From NCBI GenBank assembly GCA_017795105.1, contig CP051247.1, positions 4,372,001 to 4,436,000 on the forward strand: DNA of 64,000 nucleotides, given 5' to 3'. Position numbers and translations under genes: made by a program. The stretch comes from Planctomycetaceae bacterium (GTDB taxonomy: Bacteria > Planctomycetota > Planctomycetia > Planctomycetales > Planctomycetaceae). Below are positions 25,929 to 34,106 of this stretch, piece by piece; within the stretch, counting starts at the first letter, position 1; each line of letters starts with the position of its first letter. Under the pieces are notes generated by a model, which had not been told where the DNA came from, ran no database searches, and saw only the letters and a list, made by a program, of their open reading frames with translations.

Positions 25929-28301
25929 TTGGCTGGGAAAAAGAACAAATCAGGTAACGGCCAAGGAGTTCCGATTCCCGAAGATACGGACCGGATCCAG
26001 TACGTTTCGCTGTCGGAAGAAACGCGTCGCCGCTATCTGAACTACGCCTACTCGGTGATTCAGTCGCGAGCCCTGCCCGACGTACGCGACGGCCTCAAGC
26101 CGGTACAGCGGCGGATCATGTACGTCATGTTCAACGACCTCGGTATCACGGCCGGGGCGAAGCATCGTAAGTGCGCCAAGATCTCGGGCGATACGATCGG
26201 CAACTACCATCCGCACGGTGATGCAGCCGTCTACGAAGCTCTCGTTCGGATGGCGCAGGACTTCACCCTGCGGGAACCGCTGGTCGATGGCCAGGGGAAC
26301 TTTGGCTCCATCATCGGACTGCCAGCCGCTTCCGCGCGATACACCGAAGCCCGTTTGACGGCCATCGCTGGAGAGCTGATGAACGAGCTGCGGTATCAGA
26401 CCGTCGACATGCGGGACAACTACGAAGGAACCCGCCAGGAACCGGTTGTGCTTCCGTCGCGGTTTCCGAACCTGCTCGTCAACGGGACGCAGGGGATTGC
26501 CGTGGGGATGGCGACGAACATCCCGCCGCACAACCTTGGGGAAGTGATTAAGGCCTGCGTGTATCTGATCGAGAATCGGGATGCGACCGTGGCCCAGTTG
26601 ATGAAGTACATCAAGGGCCCCGACTTCCCCATGGGTGGCCGCATCGTGACCGATCGTCGTGAACTGCGGAACGTCTACGAGACGGGACGCGGAGCGATTA
26701 AGGTGCGAGCCGAGTGGAAGCCCGATCCGCTGCAGAAAGGACGCATCAAGAACAACATCGTCATCACATCGGTGCCATATAACGTGGAAACCGGCCCGCT
26801 GATGTCGGAGTTGGGGAGTATCGCTGAATCGAAGAAGCTGCCACAACTGATCGCCGCGATCGATGAGAGCAGCGAAGAACTCGGCTTGCGGATCGTTCTG
26901 GAACTGAAGAAGAGCGAAGACGCCGAGACCGTGATGGCTTATCTGTATAAGCACACGTCGCTTGAGCAGAACTTCAACGTCAATGCGACCTGTCTGGTGC
27001 CGGACGAGCACGACAATCTCTCACCGGCTCAGCTGAACCTGAAGGAGATGCTCGACGCGTTCCTGAAGTTCCGCTTCAAGACTGTCACCCGTCGACTCGA
27101 ATATATTCTGGCTCAGCTCGAAAAGCGAATTCACATTCTCGAAGGCTTCGAGATCATCTTCAACGGGCTCGATCTAGCTCTGAAGATCATTCGCAGCAGT
27201 CAGGGCAAAGCGGACGCGGCTCAGAAGCTGATGAAGTCCTTCCCGATCGACGAGCTGCAGGCCGATGCGATTCTCGATCTGGCTCTGTACCGGATTTCGG
27301 AACTCGAAATCGACCGGATCATGGAAGAGCTCAAAGAGAAACGAGCCGAAGCCAAGCGGATTCGTGCGATTCTCGCTTCTGAAAAGAAGCTCTGGGCTCT
27401 GGTCAGTGACGAACTCAACGAAATCGGCGACAAGTTCGGCACGAAGCGACGGACCGGAATCGGCTCCTCGGAAGAAATCTCGGAGTTCGATCCGACAGCT
27501 TATATCGTTCGCGAGAACACGAACGTCGTCATCACGACCGATGGCTGGGTGAAACGCGTCGGACGGATTCAAAGCGTCGAGAAGCTGCGAATCCGCGAAG
27601 GGGATGAGGTCCTGAACGTGTTGCCCGCCAGCACGCTCGATACGATCGTCTTCTTCGCCGATGACGGCACGGCTTTCACGCTGCCGGTTGATCAGATCCC
27701 GGCCTCCACCGGCTACGGCGAACCGCTCGCCAAGCACGTAAAAATGGGTGATGGCGTAAGAATCATCTCGTCGATCACGACCGATCCGCGATTCACGCCG
27801 GGCGACGAGCCGGAAGGGGGCGAATCGCCGACGCCCTATCTGCTGGTCGCGACCGCGAACGGACAGGTCCTCGCGATTTCGTTTTCGTCTTTCCGTCTGC
27901 CTTCAACGAAAGTCGGCCGTAAATACTGCCGGCTGGCCAAGGGCGATCGAGTCGTCTTCGCGAATCTGATCATCGACCAGGAAACGATGTTCATGGCGAC
28001 GCGCGATGCCCGGGTGATTCACTTTGCCCTGTCCGACGTCCCGCTGCTCGGCGGTCCAGGTCGCGGCGTGAAGGGGATCAAACTCGAAAGCGACGACGAG
28101 TGTATTGGAGCCATGCTCCTGGCCCGACCAAGCGACACACTGCATGTGATCAATGACAACGACAACAAACTCGCCTTCGGCCAGGCCAAATACGGCGTGA
28201 CCTCTCGCGGCGGAAAGGGCGTGAAAGCCAGCCAGCGGATCGGCTTCAAACACATCGTCCGCCCCGATATCCCCCTCGTGGAGTGGAGTGAACTCGAGTA
28301 G
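25929..28301 (+). CDS. Type IIA DNA topoisomerase subunit A (GyrA/ParC family)
   Basis: The breakage-reunion subunit of gyrase or topoisomerase IV, 790 residues. TTG 25929 is the start (AGGAG ten bases upstream). Catalytic Tyr138 lies in ARYTEARL; NYHPHGDAAVYEALVRMAQ (92-110) is the quinolone-determining region, with Ala99 and Glu103 where E. coli GyrA has Ser83 and Asp87. The C-terminal beta-pinwheel (from about 515) starts with VVITTDGWVKRV but lacks the canonical QRRGGKG GyrA box; only SRGGKG is found near the end. This favours a ParC-like, decatenating role, or a second gyrase set, but family trees are needed. Subunit B follows at 28543. Confidence 0.9.
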   Translation: MAGKKNKSGNGQGVPIPEDTDRIQYVSLSEETRRRYLNYAYSVIQSRALPDVRDGLKPVQRRIMYVMFNDLGITAGAKHRKCAKISGDTIGNYHPHGDAAVYEALVRMAQDFTLREPLVDGQGNFGSIIGLPAASARYTEARLTAIAGELMNELRYQTVDMRDNYEGTRQEPVVLPSRFPNLLVNGTQGIAVGMATNIPPHNLGEVIKACVYLIENRDATVAQLMKYIKGPDFPMGGRIVTDRRELRNVYETGRGAIKVRAEWKPDPLQKGRIKNNIVITSVPYNVETGPLMSELGSIAESKKLPQLIAAIDESSEELGLRIVLELKKSEDAETVMAYLYKHTSLEQNFNVNATCLVPDEHDNLSPAQLNLKEMLDAFLKFRFKTVTRRLEYILAQLEKRIHILEGFEIIFNGLDLALKIIRSSQGKADAAQKLMKSFPIDELQADAILDLALYRISELEIDRIMEELKEKRAEAKRIRAILASEKKLWALVSDELNEIGDKFGTKRRTGIGSSEEISEFDPTAYIVRENTNVVITTDGWVKRVGRIQSVEKLRIREGDEVLNVLPASTLDTIVFFADDGTAFTLPVDQIPASTGYGEPLAKHVKMGDGVRIISSITTDPRFTPGDEPEGGESPTPYLLVATANGQVLAISFSSFRLPSTKVGRKYCRLAKGDRVVFANLIIDQETMFMATRDARVIHFALSDVPLLGGPGRGVKGIKLESDDECIGAMLLARPSDTLHVINDNDNKLAFGQAKYGVTSRGGKGVKASQRIGFKHIVRPDIPLVEWSELE

Positions 28302-28337
28302 AGCGAATTGGCCCCATGCAGGCGGACGAACAAGAGT

Positions 28338-28490
28338 CCCTTCGCCCCCTTGGGGAGAAGGTCCCCGAAGGGGGGATGAGGGGGCGATGAACCAGCGACG
28401 CACGTCTCTCGAAAGACAACGGCCCACGAATTTTAGAACGCACATTTCCCCCTCACCTTAACCGTCTCCCCCAAGAGGGCGAGGGAACAA
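28338..28490 (+). repeat. Composite GGGGGCGAT/CCCCTCACC repeat between the topoisomerase genes
   Basis: In order: CCCTTCGCCCCCTTGGGGAG (28338 onward), GGGGGCGATGAACCAGCGACG near 28381, CAACGGCCCACGAA near 28420, and ATTTCCCCCTCACC near 28446 with a final CAAGAGGGCGAGGG. The same blocks in the same order occur at 31919-32098. Confidence 0.6.
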
Positions 28491-28542
28491 CTCGTTGGAT
28501 AATCAACGGCCGGTCTTGCCGGCTTAACAGTGAGATAAGCGA

Positions 28543-30462
28543 ATGGCGACAGCATCTCCTTCCAAATACAGCGCGACCGATATTGAGGTTCTCGAAGGAC
28601 TCGAAGCGGTCCGTCGTCGGCCTTCGATGTACATCGGCGGGGTCGACACGCGCGGGCTGCATCACCTGCTCTGGGAAGTGGTCGACAACTCCGTCGACGA
28701 ATTCCTGGCTGGACATGCCGACACGATCAAGGTGACGCTACACAAAGACGGTTGCGCCCTGACCGTGGCTGATAACGGACGCGGCATTCCGGTCGACAAG
28801 CATCCGAAGTTCAAGAAGTCGGCTCTCGAAGTCATTCTGACCACGCTGCATGCCGGGGGAAAATTCTCCGACAAGAACTACGCCCGCAGCGGCGGTCTGC
28901 ATGGCGTTGGTTCGTCCGTGGTGAATGCACTCTCCGAAGAGATGGTCGCGACCGTGCATCGCGATGGCTTCGAGTGGATTCAGCGTTACAAACGCGGGCG
29001 GCCGACAACGCCGGTCAAAAAGGTGAAGCCGTTCAAAGGTCACGGCACCGTGATCTACTTCCGTCCCGATGACGACATCTTCCGTCGCATTGCCTTCAGC
29101 GCGGAGACGATCCGGCAACACCTGGAAGACATTTCCTACATTCACGCCGGCCTGAAGATCCGCTTTGTGGATGAGGCGAAGAATGAAACACACGAGTTTC
29201 ACCAGCCGGAAGGGATCAGGGCGTACGTCGTTAAGCTGACGAAGGACGAGAAGAAGAAGCCGGTCAGCGATGCCATTTTCTACGCCGAGCGAGAAGACGG
29301 CACCATCCGCACGGAAATCGTCCTTCGCTGGACCGAAGCAACCGACGAGCACATTCGCAGCTACGTGAACGGCATCCGCACCCATGCCGGCGGAACTCAT
29401 CTGAACGGGGCACGCTCCGGCGTGGTCAAAGCCGTGAAGAATTATATGGATGTCCATGCCATCAAGCCGAAGGGCGTGGCGATCACGGCGGAGGACATTC
29501 GCGAAGGTCTGCTGGGCGTCGTCTCGGTGTTCCATGGCGACCCCATGTTCCAGGGGCAGACCAAGGAGAAGCTGAACAACCCGGAAGTCACGGCTGTGGT
29601 CGAATCGCTGGTTCGCCCGAGTCTCGAAACGTGGCTCAACAACAACTCCTCAATCGCCGATGCGATTCTCGGCCGGATCATCCTCGCCGCCCGAGCCCGA
29701 CAGGCGAGCCGCGATGCGGTTGCTCAGGTGAAACGCAAGACACCCGGCGGCAAGCGGACGAATCTCCCCGGCAAGCTGCTCGACTGCCGTTCGAGCAATC
29801 CGGAAGAGTCGGAGCTGTTTATCGTCGAAGGGGACTCGGCCGGCGGCACGGCGGCTTCGGGCCGCGACAGCCGCATTCAGGCGATTCTTCCGCTACGTGG
29901 TAAGGTGCTGAATACGGAGTCACTGAAAGTCAACAAGTTGATGGCCAATCAGGAAATCAACGACCTGGTCGAAACGCTCGGCACGGGCATCGGACCGACG
30001 TTCGATATCCACAAGCTGCGATACAACCGCGTGATTCTGCTGATGGATGCCGATGCCGACGGCTACCACATCTGCACGCTGCTGCTGACGTTCTTCTTCC
30101 GGCACATGACGGAGCTGATTCGTCAGGAGAAGCTCTATATCGCCCAGCCGCCGCTGTACCGGATCATGACGTCGAGGGAGAACTACTACGCCATCGACGA
30201 CATGCACAAGGAGCAGATCCTCGCCTCGCTGGCATCGAACCGGAAGTACGAGATCAGCCGCTTCAAAGGTCTCGGCGAGATGGACGCCTCTCAGCTGAAA
30301 GAGACGACGCTCGATCCGAAGAAGCGGGTTCTGCTTAAGGTTGAGATCGAGAACCAGGTGGACGCCGATCAGACCTTCCACCAGCTGCTGGGGAAGGACG
30401 CCAGCGAGCGGTACAAGATCATCATGTCGGAGTCGGCGCTGGCAGACGATCTCGACGTTTGA
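28543..30462 (+). CDS. Type IIA DNA topoisomerase subunit B (GyrB/ParE family)
   Basis: The ATPase and Toprim subunit that pairs with the product at 25929. 639 residues, the length of the short GyrB/ParE form. GHKL motifs: EVVDNSVDE (45-53), VADNGRGIPV, HAGGKF and GGLHGVGSSVVNALS. Toprim: EGDSAGG and LMDADADGYHI, where most homologues have DADVDGSHI; the Ser-to-Tyr change is uncommon. KFKGLGEM appears as RFKGLGEMDASQLKETT near the C-terminus. The gap of 240 bases to subunit A is filled by a repeat, so the pair may still be one unit. Confidence 0.9.
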   Translation: MATASPSKYSATDIEVLEGLEAVRRRPSMYIGGVDTRGLHHLLWEVVDNSVDEFLAGHADTIKVTLHKDGCALTVADNGRGIPVDKHPKFKKSALEVILTTLHAGGKFSDKNYARSGGLHGVGSSVVNALSEEMVATVHRDGFEWIQRYKRGRPTTPVKKVKPFKGHGTVIYFRPDDDIFRRIAFSAETIRQHLEDISYIHAGLKIRFVDEAKNETHEFHQPEGIRAYVVKLTKDEKKKPVSDAIFYAEREDGTIRTEIVLRWTEATDEHIRSYVNGIRTHAGGTHLNGARSGVVKAVKNYMDVHAIKPKGVAITAEDIREGLLGVVSVFHGDPMFQGQTKEKLNNPEVTAVVESLVRPSLETWLNNNSSIADAILGRIILAARARQASRDAVAQVKRKTPGGKRTNLPGKLLDCRSSNPEESELFIVEGDSAGGTAASGRDSRIQAILPLRGKVLNTESLKVNKLMANQEINDLVETLGTGIGPTFDIHKLRYNRVILLMDADADGYHICTLLLTFFFRHMTELIRQEKLYIAQPPLYRIMTSRENYYAIDDMHKEQILASLASNRKYEISRFKGLGEMDASQLKETTLDPKKRVLLKVEIENQVDADQTFHQLLGKDASERYKIIMSESALADDLDV

Positions 30463-30494
30463 TATTCTGGCAGGAACGCCTCTGCGGCGACTTT

Positions 30495-30541
30495 GTTCCC
30501 TCGCCCCCTGGGGAGAGGGTCAGGGTGAGGGGGGAATGCGT
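30495..30541 (-). repeat. CCCCTCACCC-type repeat after the topoisomerase B gene
   Basis: GTTCCCTCGCCCCCTGGGG followed by AGAGGGTCAGGGTGAGGGG; the inverse of the right-hand block found at 28446, 32056 and 49562. Confidence 0.55.
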
Positions 30542-30573
30542 GTTGCGTGCTTCACGGACCTGCCGATCGGGCA

Positions 30574-30616
30574 GCCCCGGTTGATTCAACCGGGGTGGCG
30601 CAGCCACAGGAGGTCG
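30574..30616 (+). repeat. Modular palindrome-plus-hairpin repeat, copy 2
   Basis: The same CCCCGGTTGA palindrome as copy 1, then GTGGC-GCA-GCCAC, then AGGAGGTCG. It differs from copy 1 in the loop and one tail base. Confidence 0.75.
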
Positions 30617-30655
30617 CTCGATAATCGGATCGCCTTCTATAGACGCTTCGCAACA

Positions 30656-30705
30656 ACCTCTTGCCGACTCCGTCGGCCCCGGTAGCGGAGCAACCGGGGC
30701 TACCC
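30656..30705 (-). repeat. Modular palindrome-plus-hairpin repeat, copy 3 (reverse)
   Basis: Read on the minus strand: GGGTAGCCCCGGTTGCTCC then GCTACCGGGG, hairpin CCGAC-GGA-GTCGG, tail CAAGAGGT. The hairpin stem differs at several paired positions from copy 1 yet stays complementary. Confidence 0.7.
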
Positions 30706-30771
30706 TTCGGACGTGATTGACGCACTTCACCAACTGACCTCCCAACGGCCTGAAACAGTGGACCTTCTTCA

Positions 30772-31332
30772 ATGATTTTGACAGGCCAGGAAATCAAGGC
30801 TCAGCTCGGCACGAACATTGTCATCGAACCGTATGACGATAGCCGGCTCAACCCGAACAGTTATAATTTGACGTTGCACGATGAGATCCTCGTTTACGAG
30901 GAAATCGTGCTCGATATGGCGCGGCCGAACCGGTACACGCGGTACAAGATTCCGGCCGATGGCATGGTGCTCAGCCCGAATCAGCTGTATCTCGGACGGA
31001 CTGCCGAACGGACGGAAACGCACAATCTTGTGCCGATGCTCGAAGGGCGTTCGTCGATCGGGCGGCTCGGGCTGTTCGTGCACATTACGGCTGGCTTCGG
31101 CGATGTCGGGTTTTGCGGCTACTGGACGCTCGAAATGTTCGCGGTCCAGCCGATTCGTATTTATCCGGGCGTGCCGATCTGCCAGATCTTTTATCACACC
31201 ATCACCGGCGACGTGACCGAATACTCGAGCGGCAAGTATCAGCGGAATCAGGATATCCAGCCGAGCCTGCTGTATCGCGACTTCGAGAAAGAAGACCGCC
31301 AGATGCGGCTTGGATTCGACGAGAAAGAATGA
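30772..31332 (+). CDS. dcd: dCTP deaminase
   Basis: Deaminates dCTP to dUTP for dTTP synthesis; a fused dUTPase activity is possible, as in the bifunctional archaeal enzymes. 186 residues. LNPNSYNLTL (26-35), LEGRSSIGRLGLFVHITAGFGD (90-111) and the Glu in GYWTLEMF (near 120) match the family's catalytic core; GKYQRNQDIQPS (near 154) is the nucleotide-binding C-terminal motif. The stop overlaps the next gene's start (ATGA at 31329-31332), so translation is coupled to the PSP1-like protein. Confidence 0.92.
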   Translation: MILTGQEIKAQLGTNIVIEPYDDSRLNPNSYNLTLHDEILVYEEIVLDMARPNRYTRYKIPADGMVLSPNQLYLGRTAERTETHNLVPMLEGRSSIGRLGLFVHITAGFGDVGFCGYWTLEMFAVQPIRIYPGVPICQIFYHTITGDVTEYSSGKYQRNQDIQPSLLYRDFEKEDRQMRLGFDEKE

Positions 31333-31886
31333 CCATGATCGACGAAGTCCGCAGCGAAGCCTCGCTTCTCAGTCACGAATATCTGGTTCGCGTAGGGCAG
31401 ATTGCGGAAACGCTCCGCTGTTTTGCCGAGTCCGATGTCGACCTGAACCGGGGCGAGCAGATTGCCGTGCAGACCGATCGGGGGCTCCGGTTCGCCAGTG
31501 TGCTGAACCGATTGAGCAGCGAACCGCAGACGGTCGAGGATGATGAGATCCCCTCCCGGTATGTTCGCCGGCTGACCGACGACGACCAGAAACGCATGGC
31601 GGAGCTTCGCGACAAGGCCGACGAAGACTTCCCGCACTGGCAGCAGCGGATCGCCGAATGGAAGGTCGCCGTCGAACTGCTCGATCTGGAGTGGACTCTG
31701 GACGGCGAGCGGGTCATGCTGTACGTATTGAATGAACGCGGCCCGGAGTGCACGAAGCTGGCTCTGATGGCGGCGGCGGCCGGCCTGGGGATCATCGAAG
31801 TGGTGCCCGTGTCCCCCGACGGACAACGACAGCCGACCTCCACCGGCTCAAGCTGCGGATGCGGCTCCGGCGGTTGCAGCAAGTAA
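31329..31886 (+). CDS. PSP1/RicT-like domain protein with Cys-rich tail
   Basis: Probable member of the PSP1 C-terminal domain family (RicT/YaaT), 185 residues. The start is ATG 31329, which shares four bases with the dcd stop. The N-terminal part has HEYLVRVGQIAE and RGEQIAVQTDRGL (about 37-49), typical of the PSP1 opening. The middle, KVAVELLDLEWTLDGERVMLYV (about 111-132), matches the conserved VDVEYTFD-type strand of RicT. It ends in SSCGCGSGGCSK, which could bind metal. In Bacillus, RicT works with RicA and RicF on an Fe-S complex in RNA processing; neither partner gene is nearby. Confidence 0.7.
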   Translation: MTMIDEVRSEASLLSHEYLVRVGQIAETLRCFAESDVDLNRGEQIAVQTDRGLRFASVLNRLSSEPQTVEDDEIPSRYVRRLTDDDQKRMAELRDKADEDFPHWQQRIAEWKVAVELLDLEWTLDGERVMLYVLNERGPECTKLALMAAAAGLGIIEVVPVSPDGQRQPTSTGSSCGCGSGGCSK

Positions 31887-31918
31887 CCTCCGTAGGGATT
31901 CATCCACCGATCGATGTC

Positions 31919-32098
31919 CCTTCGCCCCCTTCAGGGGGAGCGGCTTGCTTCCTCCGCCAGAGGCAGAAGGCCCGAAGGGCGTATTAAGGGGGCGATCAAC
32001 CAGCGACGTTCTATCTCTTATCAAGGTCAACGGCCTACGAAGCTTGGAACCCGCATTTCCCCCTCACCCTAATTCTCTCCCCCAAGGGGGCGAGGGGA
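31919..32098 (+). repeat. Composite GGGGGCGAT/CCCCTCACC repeat, second copy
   Basis: CCCTTCGCCCCCTTCAGGGG (31919 onward), GGGGGCGATCAACCAGCGACG near 31989, CAACGGCCTACGAA near 32028, ATTTCCCCCTCACC near 32056 and AAGGGGGCGAGGGG. Same block order as 28338-28490, with an extra 30 or so bases in the left part. Confidence 0.6.
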
Positions 32099-32180
32099 TT
32101 CGTCATAATGACAAGAATTACTTACTGATGCCTAACGGTCGACTTTCTCAACGATCGAACGAATAGACAACGGAAATACC

Positions 32181-33353
32181 ATGGCAAACGCAGAGACGAC
32201 GATGTGGGATGAACTCGACACGAAGATCGGCGGAGAAGCCGGGCCGGCTCTGGAAGCGCTGATGGCCTATCTGCAGCAGGAAGGGGATCCGCATCATCTG
32301 TTCGATGCCCGGCTGATGAAGTGGAAGTTCGACAACGGCCTGCCGGTGATGCAGCCGACGAGCGTCGCCGATGTCCCCCGGGAGAAGCGGTCCGAGTTCG
32401 AGCAGGTTTACATTGAGGCGGCCCGCGAGACCGGCAAGCAGCTGCTCGAGCGCAAGCAGCTGACCGACGCCTGGATGTATTTCCGGGCGATCGACGAGCC
32501 GGAGATCATGGCCGAAGCCCTCGAAAGCTACGAGGCTCCCGACGATCTCAATGAAGAGTTCGAAGAGATCCTCCAGCTCGCGCTCTACCAGCGGATTCAC
32601 CCGGCCAAGGGTGTCTCGCTGATGCTGTCGACGCACGGGATGTGCAACACCGTCACGGCTGTGGACCAGCTGTATCTGGAGATGAAGGCGGACGACCGCA
32701 GCAAGTGCTCAGAGATCATGGTCAAACAGTTGTACGATGATCTCGCGCACAACGTGCGTTACGAAGTCGAACAGCGCAGCCCGATGCTGCCGCCCGATCA
32801 ATCGCTGACGGACCTCATCGCCGGCCGCCAGTGGCTGTTCGAAAACGAGAACTATCACATCGACGTGTCGCATCTGAATGCCGTCGTCCGCTTCGCCCGT
32901 TCGCTGGAAGAGAACCAGCAGGAATCGATCGAGAAGGCGATTCAGCTCTGTGATTACGGGGCCCGACTGGCTCCGCATCTGCAGTATCCTGGTGAGCCGC
33001 CGTTCGATGATTATTACGTGGCCCACAAGCACTACTTCCAGATCGTCGGCGACAAGAACCGCGACGAGTCGCTGGAGTTCTTCCGCGAACGGATGCAGCA
33101 GGCCGAAGAACCGTCCGATCGGGAGTTGATCGCATACGTGCTGGTCGATCTGCTGATGCGACTCAAGCGACACGACGAAGCGGTCGACGTGGCCGAGAAA
33201 TACCTCGGCGAAGTCCACGAACAATCGGGCTTCTCGTTCGTCGCCCTCTGCGAAGACACCAAAGACATGGACGCCCTGCAACGCCACGCAAAGAAGGTGA
33301 ATAACCCCGTCCTCTACGTGGCCGCTCAACTGCAGAAGACCCGCGGAAAGTAA
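32181..33353 (+). CDS. Conserved hypothetical protein, helical repeat type
   Basis: Function unknown. 390 residues, no signal peptide or membrane segment, almost wholly helical by composition. Segments such as QLTDAWMYFRAIDEPEIMAEAL (about 93-114), IEKAIQLCDYGARLAPHLQ and RLKRHDEAVDVAEKYLGEV look like degenerate TPR hairpins. The N-terminal 80 residues contain DPHHLFDARLMKWKFDNGLP, a stretch with conserved character. It follows the dcd/PSP1 pair by 290 bases of repeat DNA, so is probably separate. A cytoplasmic scaffold or adaptor is a guess from the repeats. Confidence 0.7.
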   Translation: MANAETTMWDELDTKIGGEAGPALEALMAYLQQEGDPHHLFDARLMKWKFDNGLPVMQPTSVADVPREKRSEFEQVYIEAARETGKQLLERKQLTDAWMYFRAIDEPEIMAEALESYEAPDDLNEEFEEILQLALYQRIHPAKGVSLMLSTHGMCNTVTAVDQLYLEMKADDRSKCSEIMVKQLYDDLAHNVRYEVEQRSPMLPPDQSLTDLIAGRQWLFENENYHIDVSHLNAVVRFARSLEENQQESIEKAIQLCDYGARLAPHLQYPGEPPFDDYYVAHKHYFQIVGDKNRDESLEFFRERMQQAEEPSDRELIAYVLVDLLMRLKRHDEAVDVAEKYLGEVHEQSGFSFVALCEDTKDMDALQRHAKKVNNPVLYVAAQLQKTRGK

Positions 33354-33422
33354 ACCAACGGGTGCCATGCCCACGCTCGCGTGAGCATGCTCTGCGCGAC
33401 TCTACTGACGATCTGCATTGTG

Positions 33423-33451
33423 TTGGGATGCGCCCTACGGCTATCCCAACC
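33423..33451 (+). repeat. TGGGATA-type repeat, copy 3 (diverged)
   Basis: TTGGGATGCGCCC and GGCTATCCCAA form the inverted ends around TAC; the centre differs from copies 1 and 2. Confidence 0.45.
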
Positions 33452-33471
33452 GCCTGACTTTCAGCTGGAAT

Positions 33472-33520
33472 GGGTGGCCCGTCCGCCGCAGCGGGCGGGT
33501 CGCGGAAGCGACAAGAGGCC
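33472..33520 (+). repeat. Modular palindrome-plus-hairpin repeat, copy 4
   Basis: GGGTGGCCCGTCCGCCGCAG with GCGGGCGG, then hairpin GTCGC-GGAA-GCGAC and tail AAGAGGCC. Its first module shares the GTGGCCCGTCC core with the palindrome at 18235. Confidence 0.7.
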
Positions 33521-33579
33521 GCACCATCCGCGTTTTGAATTGGAATCGTCGGCCCTTGCAGGTAACTCGCACATGGCAC

Positions 33580-33624
33580 GGCCTCTTGTGACTGCGTCAC
33601 CCGCCCGTGCCGGACGGGCCACCC
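33580..33624 (-). repeat. Modular palindrome-plus-hairpin repeat, copy 5 (reverse)
   Basis: Read on the minus strand: GGGTGGCCCGTCCGGCACGG then GCGG, hairpin GTGAC-GCA-GTCAC, tail AAGAGGCC. With copy 4 it makes a face-to-face pair about 60 bases apart. Confidence 0.7.
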
Positions 33625-33657
33625 GCCGTCGATTCCGATCACGGACTTACCTGTTGC

Positions 33658-33685
33658 CGCTGGGACACGCTCCGCTATCCCAACC
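33658..33685 (-). repeat. TGGGATA-type repeat, copy 4 (reverse)
   Basis: On the plus strand CGCTGGGACACGCTCC and GCTATCCCAAC; read on the minus strand it begins GTTGGGATAGCGGAGCG, as in copy 5 at 35126 (GGCTGGGATAGCGAAGCG). Confidence 0.45.
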
Positions 33686-34094
33686 TACATCCCGCTCGTG
33701 ACCTTTGCGCCTCCGCGGCTTTGCGTGAGATCAATCCCGTCATACCTTCACTGCATCGCACGCATGCAGAAGATGCATTTCCCTTATTGGCTGCTGGCAC
33801 TAATAATTCCCGTGCTGAGTGAGACACAGAGCCAGTGGGGACATTTGGATCTTCTCCCTGTCCGCCCGGCTCCCGGCGAGGAATGTCGGGAGCCGGGATT
33901 TTCAGGGATCGAGCCGCAGGCCAAGTCCGCTGTGCAGTCGACCGCGACGTGGAGGGGATTACGTTGGCCCGTTCCCGAACCGTCCGCGCGACCCGCACAG
34001 CGGATTCTGCTTGCGACTTGCCCGGACCGTGAAACGCGGGTTGTGATTTCGTCCGTCGTCGACACAATGTGGATAGCCATTCGTTCCACATGTC

Positions 34095-34099
34095 GGAGG
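34095..34099 (+). promoter_or_regulatory. Shine-Dalgarno sequence pointing to an ATC start
   Basis: GGAGG (34095-34099) lies seven bases before ATC 34107. No ATG, GTG or TTG occurs in this frame between the stop at 34074 and codon 34422. Confidence 0.6.
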
Positions 34100-34106
34100 A
34101 GAAATC

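Larger units (their letters stand above)
30463..30771. other. 309-base intergenic region made of repeats
   Basis: It contains a CCCTCGCCCCC...GGGTGAGGG unit (30495-30541), a forward modular hairpin repeat (30574-30616) and a reverse one (30656-30705). No coding sequence or promoter is evident. Confidence 0.6.
33354..34106. other. 753-base intergenic region packed with repeats
   Basis: It holds a TGGGAT-type unit (33423-33451), a forward modular hairpin repeat (33472-33520), a reverse one (33580-33624), a reversed TGGGAT-type unit (33658-33685) and TTTGCGCCTCCGCGGCTTTG near 33705, a motif I associate with dispersed repeats in other environmental bacteria. The last 350 bases look unique; overlapping short frames there are not protein-like. 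Confidence 0.55.
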
